Shown: positions 7,107-15,720 of the stretch, piece after piece
Layout of the letters: each line of letters begins with the position of its first letter
How positions within the stretch are numbered: position 1 is the stretch's first letter
Source of the DNA: an uncultured Chthoniobacterales bacterium
GTDB taxonomy: Bacteria; Verrucomicrobiota; Verrucomicrobiia; Chthoniobacterales; CALDSX01
NCBI GenBank assembly: GCA_937924445.1
Contig: CALDSX010000033.1
Span: 1 to 41,478, forward strand
Reading direction: 5' to 3'
DNA length: 41,478 bases
Notes under the pieces: generated by a model
What the model saw: the letters and a program-made list of their open reading frames with translations, nothing else
What the model was told of the DNA's origin: nothing
Databases searched by the model: none
Program-made: the position numbers and the translations under genes

Positions 7107-8006
7107 GTGAGCGCAACACCGGCCCAGATCGAAGCGGGAATGTGGGGACTCCTCGTCGGCGATGCCGTCGGCGTGCCCTACGAATTTCATCCTCCGGAAA
7201 GTCTGCCGCCGCGCGAAGAAATTTCCATCATTCCTCCCGCAGGCTTTCCGCGAAGCTACCCCCATGTGCCGCTTGGCAGTTGGTCCGACGACGGTGCGCA
7301 GGCGCTATGCTTGGCTGAATCATTGCAGGAGAGCCAAGGCTGGAATGCGCAGGATTTCGCCTCGCGTCTCCTCCGCTGGCGCGATCAAGGTTACATGGCA
7401 GCCAACGGAAAAGTCTTCGACATAGGCATTCAAACAGCCGCCGCTTTGAACAATCTCGCTGCAGGCATCCCGCCCGATGGCTCCGGACTCGGGGGCGAAC
7501 GAAACAACGGGAACGGCTCGCTCATGCGCTCGCTGCCTGTTGCTCTCTTCGGCCCCGATGACCCCGCGCATCTCATCCAAATCGCCCACGAACAATCCCG
7601 AGTCACCCACGCCCACCCGCGCTCGCAAATGTGCTGCGCCCTCTATGTTCTCTGGGCTCGGGCGGAAATGATCAGGGAACCGTCTCCGGTCGAAGCCGCC
7701 ATCGAACAACTCCGCCAAATCTACAAACACTTTGCTTCGCACCAGAAAGAGCTCGATGAACACCTCCTACCTGCGCTAGACACCCCGCCCAGGGGAACGG
7801 GCTATGTTGTGGACTCGCTCAGCTCTGCCATCGCAGCTTGTCGCGAAACGGACTATCGTCGCATTGTCCAAAGAGCCATTTCTTTCGGTCACGACACCGA
7901 CACCACTGCCTGCCTCGCGGGGGGAATTGCAAGCCTGCGTTATGGTTTGGACAGCATCCCTCCCGAATGGCTGGACCTACTTCAAGCGCAAAGGCGCGGG
8001 CGATAA
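7107..8006 (+). CDS. draG: ADP-ribosyl-[dinitrogen reductase] hydrolase DraG
   Basis: MWGLLVGDAVGVPYEF...GSWSDDGAQALCLAESL...SFGHDTDTTACLAGGIASLRYG, ADP-ribosylglycohydrolase metal motifs; GTG start abuts draT stop. Confidence 0.9.
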   Translation: MSATPAQIEAGMWGLLVGDAVGVPYEFHPPESLPPREEISIIPPAGFPRSYPHVPLGSWSDDGAQALCLAESLQESQGWNAQDFASRLLRWRDQGYMAANGKVFDIGIQTAAALNNLAAGIPPDGSGLGGERNNGNGSLMRSLPVALFGPDDPAHLIQIAHEQSRVTHAHPRSQMCCALYVLWARAEMIREPSPVEAAIEQLRQIYKHFASHQKELDEHLLPALDTPPRGTGYVVDSLSSAIAACRETDYRRIVQRAISFGHDTDTTACLAGGIASLRYGLDSIPPEWLDLLQAQRRGR

Positions 8007-8235
8007 TCCGGTGTGCATCACATGCAATCGAATTTCTCCTCAGTTCGATAGAGCACTTCCAGGCCATTGAAAGTTTGGTAGCCTATCTGTTCGTTCTCAC
8101 CCCGCCTCACCGCATCCGCCCTACGCGAAGATGTAATGTCATGAAGAATAAAAAGAATAAAACTTTTCCCCAATCATAGCACCTTCTTTCTAACTGTTCT
8201 CCGCCCTTCCAACCGATGCTGTAAATAGTAACTGT

Positions 8236-8270
8236 CAGGTGGCCGCCTCAAGGCGGGCGGCTACCTGAGC
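8236..8270 (+). repeat. REP-like palindromic repeat, copy 1
   Basis: caggtggccgcctcaaggcgggcggctacctgagc; self-complementary arms caggtggccgcc/ggcggctacctg; inverted near-identical copy at 41342-41376. Confidence 0.75.
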
Positions 8271-8578
8271 GGTTACAACAGAAGAAAAGACATTTTAAGC
8301 CGGTGGGCGAGATGCCACCTTGGACTGTTCGTTGGGAAATAAATTTGGTGGTAGAAGTTGAAATGGTTTCCTGCGTTAAAACAGGAAATATCTTTGAAGC
8401 GATGTTCCTCAGACAACGTAACCGTTCGGATATTTGAGGACCTGAAAGATGAGTTCATCCAGAACACGGTTTTAGCGCTGAAATTCCAAATAAAGCGCCA
8501 GATCTTTTGTCACGGAAATTCCCCTTCGACGCGGGCGGATGAGCCGTTATATTGAAAAGCTCCGAGGTAAAAGATCAA

Positions 8579-9988
8579 ATGGCGAAGATTTACATTAAAA
8601 CATACGGTTGTCAGATGAACGAGCGGGATTCTGAGCAGGTTGCGCTGATGCTGGCAGACCGCGGTCACATTCTAACGACGGATGAAACGGAAGCCGACGT
8701 CGTATTGATTAACACATGCAGTGTTCGGGATCAGGCGGAGCAAAAGGCATTGGGCAAAATGGGTATGACCGCTGCAATGAATCGTGGGCGAGGACGCACG
8801 GGAGTGGTGTATGGTTTTCTTGGGTGCATGGCCCAAAGTCGAGGTGCGGAGTTGCTTAGAAATTCTCCTTCGGTGGATCTGGTTTTGGGAACGCAGAAAT
8901 TCCATCGGGCCGCTGATCACATTGAAGAATTGCTAGAACGCAAACGCCATCGGCATTTTGATGACCCTCGTTTTTCGATCGTAGATGTGTCCGAGGAAGA
9001 AGGCTCCCAAAACACGATTCGAGATCACTTGGTGGATGAGGAGGGTCGAGCGCCAGTCTCGACATTTGTTTCGATCATGCAAGGCTGCAACATGCGATGC
9101 AGTTTTTGCATTGTCCCGGCGACGAGGGGTCGTGAGCGGTCGCGTCCGATCCCAGAGATTGTAGAGGAGGTGCGCGGGCTTGTTCGGCGTGGGACGCGGG
9201 AAGTCACCCTTTTGGGACAGATCGTTAATCTCTATGGGCGCCATGAATTTCCGCAGATCAATGGATTGAGCCCATTTGTGCAGCTTCTTGAGGCTGTGCA
9301 TGAGGTGGAGGGGTTGGCCCGATTGCGTTTCACGTCGCCTCATCCGCAGGGGTTTCGAGCGGATTTGATCGAGGCCTTCGCGCGGCTGCCCAAGCTCTGT
9401 TCTCACGTTCATTTTCCTCTTCAGAGCGGCTCGGACCGCATGTTGCGTCTTATGCGGCGAACTTACACTGTTGCGAAGTATCGCGACCTAATCTCGCGGC
9501 TTCGTGGGGCCCGGCCCAATCTGGCAGTTACAACCGACATTATTGTGGGGTTCCCTGGTGAGACAGAGGAGGATTACCGGGCAACACGGGATCTTGTGGA
9601 GGAGATCGGGTTCGATAACGCATTCGTTTTCCGTTATTCAAAGAGACGCGACACGCCTGCTGCTGAAATGCCAGATCAAATTTCTGAAGAAGTGAAGGAG
9701 GCACGGAATCAGGATTTGCTGGCTGTGGTTGATCGGATTGCACGGGATAAGGCGGCAGCGTTGATCGGAAAAAGGGTTGAAATTCTCTGTGAAGGAGCAA
9801 GCAAGACGCGTTCGGACCGGTTAACGGGGAGGACATCACAAAATAAAATTGTTATTTTCGAGGGGCAGCGGAGGCACGTTGGAGCGTTGTTTGATATTGT
9901 GATTGAGGAGACCACAGGATTTTCATTTTATGGCAGACCTTGGCTAGACAAGATCGGAGATCGTGTCGAGGCATCTTTGGAGGGGTGA
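8579..9988 (+). CDS. miaB: tRNA (N6-isopentenyl adenosine(37)-C2)-methylthiotransferase MiaB
   Basis: MAKIYIKTYGCQMNERDSEQV...INTCSVRDQAEQKALGKMG...GCNMRCSFCIVPATRGRERSR...HVHFPLQSGSDRML. ATG 8579 preferred over TTG 8552. Confidence 0.95.
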   Translation: MAKIYIKTYGCQMNERDSEQVALMLADRGHILTTDETEADVVLINTCSVRDQAEQKALGKMGMTAAMNRGRGRTGVVYGFLGCMAQSRGAELLRNSPSVDLVLGTQKFHRAADHIEELLERKRHRHFDDPRFSIVDVSEEEGSQNTIRDHLVDEEGRAPVSTFVSIMQGCNMRCSFCIVPATRGRERSRPIPEIVEEVRGLVRRGTREVTLLGQIVNLYGRHEFPQINGLSPFVQLLEAVHEVEGLARLRFTSPHPQGFRADLIEAFARLPKLCSHVHFPLQSGSDRMLRLMRRTYTVAKYRDLISRLRGARPNLAVTTDIIVGFPGETEEDYRATRDLVEEIGFDNAFVFRYSKRRDTPAAEMPDQISEEVKEARNQDLLAVVDRIARDKAAALIGKRVEILCEGASKTRSDRLTGRTSQNKIVIFEGQRRHVGALFDIVIEETTGFSFYGRPWLDKIGDRVEASLEG

Positions 9989-10097
9989 GTCGCCATTCTT
10001 GCAGGGTTCCACTCGACGCATAAAGTACTTGATGTTATCTCGAGAGAAAAAATTCCGGCTTTGACCGGGCCAGCGTGCTATTCATACTTTGTAAGGA

Positions 10098-10700
10098 ATG
10101 TTTTATTTAGCCTCTATTTTCACCGGTCCAGAGTCTGCGCCTAATGGCATGCTCTACGACCTGCCATTGAAACCTGTTGGGATCATCCTCGGTTTGGCGT
10201 TGCTTGGATCCCATCTGGGCGCGTTAATGTTTCAAGAGCGGTTACTTGGGCTATTACCTAAGTTCCCCCGTTCGGCGCAAGCCGGGACGATTTTGTTGAC
10301 TTTGGCGGCTGTGTGGAGTTTTGTGATCGTGCTACGAGCAGACATTGGCGAGTTGCAACCACGGCGTGGGCTACTCCTGTGCGCGGTGGTGGCCATGTAT
10401 GTGATGACCTTGTGGCAGATGAGGGAGTTTCTTGCCGCCAGATCGCTAGGGATGATTTTGCTTTTGGCCGCAGAACCTCTGCTCGATTCAGCTTTTTTGC
10501 GTCCCCAACTCTCTCGGCTGCTTTTGCCTGTGTTGGCTTATGTGTGGGTGGTGCTCGGATTATTTTTCGTAGGGATGCCGTGGTTGGTACGCGATATGAT
10601 CGCTTGGGCGACCGCAGCGCCCAGGCGATTTTCTTTGATGCTCATGGCGGGCGCAATTTATGGCGGAGTAGTGTTGGTGAGCGCTCTTTTATTTTACTGA
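10098..10700 (+). CDS. hypothetical multi-pass membrane protein
   Basis: 200 aa with several hydrophobic helices; preceded by a TTGACC-18-TACTTT promoter-like sequence. Confidence 0.6.
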   Translation: MFYLASIFTGPESAPNGMLYDLPLKPVGIILGLALLGSHLGALMFQERLLGLLPKFPRSAQAGTILLTLAAVWSFVIVLRADIGELQPRRGLLLCAVVAMYVMTLWQMREFLAARSLGMILLLAAEPLLDSAFLRPQLSRLLLPVLAYVWVVLGLFFVGMPWLVRDMIAWATAAPRRFSLMLMAGAIYGGVVLVSALLFY

Positions 10701-10704
10701 GCGT

Positions 10705-10719
10705 CGACGAGCAGCGTCG
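10705..10719. other. small hairpin between convergent genes
   Basis: CGACG-agcag-CGTCG in the 23-bp gap between the membrane protein and ribBA stops; no T-tract. Confidence 0.25.
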
Positions 10720-10723
10720 CTAG

Positions 10724-11929
10724 TCAGAGTGAATGCCCCATTTTGCTCCGTTTGGCTTCGAGGTAACGGAGGTTGTGAGGATTTGGACGAATACGAACGG
10801 GTACCTGTTCGACAATCTCGAGTCCGTGACCACCAAGACCGACCACTTTGCGTGGGTTGTTTGTCATAAGCCTCAGTTTGCGAACGCCAAGGTCGGCGAG
10901 GATTTGTGCTCCAAGGCCGTATTCTCTCAAATCCATGGGGAAACCGAGACGTTCGTTTGCTTCGACTGTGTCGGCACCTTGTTCCTGTAATTTGTAGGCT
11001 TTTATTTTGTTAGCCAGACCGATACCGCGGCCCTCTTGACGCATGTAGACAATTACACCGCAGCCCTCATTGGCGATACGACGCAGAGCAAGATGAAGTT
11101 GTGAACCGCAATCGCACCTTCTAGATCTGAAAACGTCGCCGGTCAGACACTCGCTATGGACGCGCACGAGGATAGGCACGTGGGACTTAATTTTACCGCG
11201 CACAAGAGCAAGATGGTGTTCTCCATCGAGCAGGGAGCGGTAGAGGTAAAGATCGAAATCTCCGTAATCAGTCGGAAGACAAATGACCTGTTCACGTTGA
11301 ACGAGTTTTTCACTCTGACGACGCCATGCGATGAGATCCCGAATAGTGCAGATCTTCAATCCATGTTTGGCCGCGAATTTCAACAGTTCCGGCAGGCGGG
11401 CCATAGTGCCGTCCGGATTGAGAATTTCGCAGATAACCCCTGCCGGTTCGAGGCCCGCGAGACGGGCGAGGTCTACTGCGGCTTCGGTGTGTCCGGCGCG
11501 CTGGAGAACTCCACCCGGGCGGGCTTGCAGAGGGAAAACATGGCCTGGTTGAACGAGGGAGGAGGTTTTGGTGCGGGGGGAGGCTAGAAGGCGAATGGTT
11601 TTTGCGCGATCCGCCGCGCTGATACCGGTGGTGATGCCTTTGGCTGCATCGACGCTCACAGTGAAGGCCGTGCCATGTGATTCGCGGTTGATAGCAACCA
11701 TACTGGAGAGACCGAGTTTCTCCGCTCGTTGCTGAGTGATAGGAGCGCAGATGAGGCCTCGACCGTGCACGGCCATGAAGTTGATTGTTTTGGCTGTGGC
11801 CTTTTCGGCCGCCATAACAAGATCGCCCTCGTTCTCACGGTCGGCGTCGTCGGTCACAACGATCATTCGTCCTTGACGAATTTCATCGAGGATTTCAGGG
11901 ATCGGATCGAAGGGGTGGGGCGTTCTCAA
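10724..11929 (-). CDS. ribBA: bifunctional 3,4-dihydroxy-2-butanone 4-phosphate synthase/GTP cyclohydrolase II
   Basis: [19 protein letters not shown]...[16 protein letters not shown]...[22 protein letters not shown]...[18 protein letters not shown]. Confidence 0.95.
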   Translation of the reverse strand: MRTPHPFDPIPEILDEIRQGRMIVVTDDADRENEGDLVMAAEKATAKTINFMAVHGRGLICAPITQQRAEKLGLSSMVAINRESHGTAFTVSVDAAKGITTGISAADRAKTIRLLASPRTKTSSLVQPGHVFPLQARPGGVLQRAGHTEAAVDLARLAGLEPAGVICEILNPDGTMARLPELLKFAAKHGLKICTIRDLIAWRRQSEKLVQREQVICLPTDYGDFDLYLYRSLLDGEHHLALVRGKIKSHVPILVRVHSECLTGDVFRSRRCDCGSQLHLALRRIANEGCGVIVYMRQEGRGIGLANKIKAYKLQEQGADTVEANERLGFPMDLREYGLGAQILADLGVRKLRLMTNNPRKVVGLGGHGLEIVEQVPVRIRPNPHNLRYLEAKRSKMGHSL

Positions 11930-12474
11930 CGGATGGTAGACTTCTTAGAGGATTTAAATCGAGGAAGGGAAGGAGGTGTGCGGACTTCAGAATGCGGTTT
12001 TTTTTTCGTTTGCATGTTCTTCTGGCAGATTGGGCAAATACCGAAGAATTCGAGTGAATGATTTATCATGGTAAACCCGGTTTTTTCCTCCAGGACTTTC
12101 TGATAATCTATCATGGGACATCCTCCTGGGAGCGGTTGGACGCGCTTGCAAACTGTGCAGGTAACGTGGTCGTGATGGGCCCCGCCCAAGCCCGTCTCGT
12201 AGTGTGCGGTGCGCCGCCTCAAATGGACCCGACGGATCACACCTGAATTATCGAGATGTTGCACTGTGCGGAAAACTGTAGAGAAATCGAGCCTCACGGG
12301 CAAGGCGCGTTCGATGATGCTTTGAATGTCGAGGGGTTCCCCGGCGGAGAGCAGAACGGTAAGGACTTTGAGACGAGGATTCGTCACACGCAGTCCGGAC
12401 TGGCGCAGTATTGCTTCGGCATCGAAAGTCGAGCCTTCTGTTAAATGCGCTTTGGTGGAGGTGCGGGATTTCAT
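11926..12474 (-). CDS. Fur-family transcriptional regulator
   Basis: [19 protein letters not shown]...[21 protein letters not shown]...[16 protein letters not shown]...GICPICQ; ATGA overlap with ribBA. Confidence 0.9.
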   Translation of the reverse strand: MKSRTSTKAHLTEGSTFDAEAILRQSGLRVTNPRLKVLTVLLSAGEPLDIQSIIERALPVRLDFSTVFRTVQHLDNSGVIRRVHLRRRTAHYETGLGGAHHDHVTCTVCKRVQPLPGGCPMIDYQKVLEEKTGFTMINHSLEFFGICPICQKNMQTKKKPHSEVRTPPSLPRFKSSKKSTIR

Positions 12475-13259
12475 TTTGGGACCTGCTCGTTATGTGGCCG
12501 CATAGGGATGCCAAGTGCCGAGAGTTGTTTTTTTACATCCCCAACTGTCATTTCTCCAAAATGAAAAATGCTTGCAGCAAGAACAGCATCGGCTTTTCCC
12601 TCGGTCAGTGCGGCTGCCAGATGGTCGATTTTTCCTGCGCCTCCACTTGCGATGACAGGAATACCTACGGCATCGCTGATGGCGCGCGTGAGTGCGATGT
12701 CATACCCGTCCTTGGTGCCGTCAGCATCCATGCTGGTGAGGAGAATTTCACCCGCGCCGAGTTCGGCGGCTCTTTGGGCCCATGCAACTGCGTCGAGTCC
12801 GGTTGGTTTGCGTCCGCCGTGTGTGAAGACTTCCCATCCTTTATCCGCAGTTGAGCTGCGGCGCCGAGCATCGATGGCTACAACGACGCACTGACTGCCG
12901 AAAGCCCTTGCTGCAGATGAAATAAGATCAGGATTATTTACCGCAGAGGTGTTCAGACTGACTTTATCTGCTCCGGCCAGAAGCATCTTCCGCACATCTT
13001 CAGTGCAACGGATGCCACCTCCGACAGTCAGAGGCATGAAACAGCAGCGGGCTGTTCTCTCGACAACGTCCAACATAATCGTGCGCTGATCGGACGACGC
13101 GGTGATGTCGAGAAAAACTAATTCGTCAGCACACTGTCGGTCATATTCCTGGGCGCACTCCACTGGGTCCCCAGCGTCACGCAGGTTACGAAACTTTGTC
13201 CCTTTGACAACACGGCCGTCGGTAACGTCGAGACAGGGGATAATTCTTCTTGCAAGCAT
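12471..13259 (-). CDS. hisF: imidazole glycerol phosphate synthase subunit HisF
   Basis: [34 protein letters not shown]...LTVGGGIR...[11 protein letters not shown]...[10 protein letters not shown]. Confidence 0.97.
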   Translation of the reverse strand: MLARRIIPCLDVTDGRVVKGTKFRNLRDAGDPVECAQEYDRQCADELVFLDITASSDQRTIMLDVVERTARCCFMPLTVGGGIRCTEDVRKMLLAGADKVSLNTSAVNNPDLISSAARAFGSQCVVVAIDARRRSSTADKGWEVFTHGGRKPTGLDAVAWAQRAAELGAGEILLTSMDADGTKDGYDIALTRAISDAVGIPVIASGGAGKIDHLAAALTEGKADAVLAASIFHFGEMTVGDVKKQLSALGIPMRPHNEQVPK

Positions 13260-13443
13260 TCTTAATAAGGTTGCGGAGATTGTGCGGGCTGCGAAAAAAC
13301 AAATGCAATTTCTGTTTTTTATGAATATTATTCAACCTGTTTTGCTTATTTCCCGTTTACTTATCCGGAGTCTTTGATTGAATACTTTTCCACCCCCCCA
13401 GCAAAGCAATAGGCCTTATAGTTATAGCGAAGACTAGGAGACG

Positions 13444-14271
13444 ATGATGACACTAGAAAAAAACAATATTGATGGTGTTGTTGATGGCGAAGACGGTTAC
13501 GAGTTTTCATCGGAGCCAATCCTTCATGCGAGATCTCCTGACCCAACCGCAGCCGTTGAACCGACGAAGTCTGAGACTGTCGATTATCCCGAACCTATAG
13601 CAAACAAGGGAGAACTGCATCTTGTAGTGCGCGACCAAAAATGGCTTTTTGTCTATTGGGATAAAGACGATGCGTCTTTGCCAATTTCCTGCCAAAATAT
13701 TGAGATTCGAATCCTCTCTCCTAACGGCGATCTCCTTGCGAGCCAGCGCGGGGCTTCCGCAGAGACCCACTGGTTGCTGCCCGCTCCGGCGTCCGGTGGC
13801 TCGTTCTTGGCAGAAGTAGGCTGGTTTGCACCAGAGCTTGGCTGGCGGCTATTTGCCCGTTCAAGTGTGGCACAGACAGCCCCATCGGAGCCTTCTAAAG
13901 ATGAAACGGCAGCTTTTGGCCTTCTTCCTTTTTCGCTCGCTTTTGATCGCCTGAATGCCCTCGCAGAAATGGCTGAACTGCGTGGAACCTCGCTTCCCGA
14001 GTTTGTTGCCCATATTGCAGCATCCACAGGAGACGAAGCAGAAGTGGTCGCCCCGAAGCAAGAGTGGACACCCGAACAACGATCGCTTCTAGAAACGCTT
14101 CTTGACGATCTCTCCATCGAGCGGTTCGCAGGTAATTCATCTGCTGTTGAAAGACTGTTTCGTCGAGGACTACAAGAGATTTCCATTTCCGAGGAGGAAC
14201 TTTTTTCGCGTGAACGCTGGGAGCATCTGCTGCGCCTTGCGGGAGGAAACGCACTTGAGGGTGGATCTTGA
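13444..14271 (+). CDS. DUF4912 domain-containing protein
   Basis: LHLVVRDQKWLFVYWDKDD...ILSPNG...GGSFLAEVGWFAPELGWRLFARSSV. Confidence 0.7.
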   Translation: MMTLEKNNIDGVVDGEDGYEFSSEPILHARSPDPTAAVEPTKSETVDYPEPIANKGELHLVVRDQKWLFVYWDKDDASLPISCQNIEIRILSPNGDLLASQRGASAETHWLLPAPASGGSFLAEVGWFAPELGWRLFARSSVAQTAPSEPSKDETAAFGLLPFSLAFDRLNALAEMAELRGTSLPEFVAHIAASTGDEAEVVAPKQEWTPEQRSLLETLLDDLSIERFAGNSSAVERLFRRGLQEISISEEELFSRERWEHLLRLAGGNALEGGS

Positions 14272-15200
14272 CCAACCGAGGCGAGACCACATCTACCGTG
14301 AATTATAACAGCGACACGGCTTTGGTGGGTCGTTTTTTGGAAGAGATTCGCTCTATACGTCGGCTCTCCCTTCGCACCCAAGAGCTTTACCGGCGTGCAC
14401 TTGAAGATTTTCTCTCGTGGAAAGGCCCCGCCCCTGCTCTTTGCGATTGCGGGGCCGAGCTTTTTCGTAACTATCTCTATGCTCTTCTTAAGGTCGGCCG
14501 GGCAAAATCGACGATCAGGATACATTTCGCTGCTCTTCGGACGTTCTTTCGGCACCTTGTTCGACGGGGCATTCTTAGCACAGATCCACTCGCCAGTGTG
14601 ATGTTGCCCAGATCAGAGCGCCGTTTGCCAGTAATTCTCTCGGTAGACCAAGTGGCCGATCTCATCGCTCGGCCGGTCGAGAAGCCCCGATTTCAACAGG
14701 CACCGGTATGGGCATCGGCGCGCGATACTGCTATTCTAGAAGTGCTCTACGGGTGTGGTTTGCGATTGCGTGAACTCACCGAGCTCAATGTGAGCGACTA
14801 CGATCGCGCTAGCGGGACTCTTCGCGTTCGAGGAAAGGGGGGTAAAGAGCGATTGGCCCCTCTTCCGCGCCTGGCTCGTGAAGCCTTGGAGCATTACATC
14901 GCCGTCGCAGAGCCATCCCACAGCGGTCCTTTATTTCTCAACAAAAGCCGTGGACGTATTGGGGCGCGGAGTATCTGGGAAATGGTGCGCAAACATGCCC
15001 GTGCTGTTGATCTCCCCGAAGGCGTCAGTCCTCACAAATTACGCCATTCCTTTGCCACGCATCTACTCGATAACGGAGCGGGGTTGCGCGGTGTTCAGGC
15101 GTTGCTTGGGCATGCCAGCCTCTCATCTACCCAGATTTATACGCACGTCTCAGTAGAGCGCCTGAAGCAAGCACATGCGCTCTACCACCCACGGGCGTGA
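14268..15200 (+). CDS. tyrosine recombinase XerC/XerD family
   Basis: RDTAILEVLYGCGLRLRELTELNVSD...RGKGGKERLAPL...HKLRHSFATHLLDNGAGLRGVQALLGHASLSSTQIYTHV; catalytic R-K-HxxR-H-Y present; TTG start. Confidence 0.92.
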   Translation: MTNRGETTSTVNYNSDTALVGRFLEEIRSIRRLSLRTQELYRRALEDFLSWKGPAPALCDCGAELFRNYLYALLKVGRAKSTIRIHFAALRTFFRHLVRRGILSTDPLASVMLPRSERRLPVILSVDQVADLIARPVEKPRFQQAPVWASARDTAILEVLYGCGLRLRELTELNVSDYDRASGTLRVRGKGGKERLAPLPRLAREALEHYIAVAEPSHSGPLFLNKSRGRIGARSIWEMVRKHARAVDLPEGVSPHKLRHSFATHLLDNGAGLRGVQALLGHASLSSTQIYTHVSVERLKQAHALYHPRA

Positions 15201-15720
15201 GAGTGCATATGCAAGCTCAAAGCATCTTGAAAAGCTTTAGCGATAAAGATTCTCGATTAAAAAATCTAAGTCGCAGTTGAGGTGAGTTTGCCAGAAGGAC
15301 ATCTCAAGACCAAAAGATATATGGTTCGGCCAAAACGATGAAAAAGAATCTTATCAATCGGTGTTTCATTCAGTTTGCTCACTTTAACGTTGCATTTTTC
15401 TGCGGTGATGAATGAGGGAACGGTCATTTTATTTTGCTTCAGAAGAATCAGTTCCTGTGCAGTTAGCAGGCAGATTGGTTTCAGAGTAGCTTTTTATAAC
15501 GCTTTATAGAGGTCAGGAGTAGGTCCTGAGCATCTTTTTGCCATGCACTGGTTGGCCCACGTTTCTCACACCCGTTCTACTGCGGCTGGTTCTTTACAAA
15601 GAGGACATGGGCCCCGGCAAGAGGCTATTTAGCTCGTTTAGAGCGCTGAGTCACACATCCACAAAGCAAATTTTTAAAATCTCTGCCGGAGAAAAGAACA
15701 GGCGGAGCAGAGCGCAAAGA

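Noticed and set aside
15513-15539. Hairpin TCAGGA-gtagg-TCCTGA followed by gcatcttttt, possible terminator
   Set aside because: Short 6-bp stem with an interrupted T-run and no clear gene it would terminate on the plus strand
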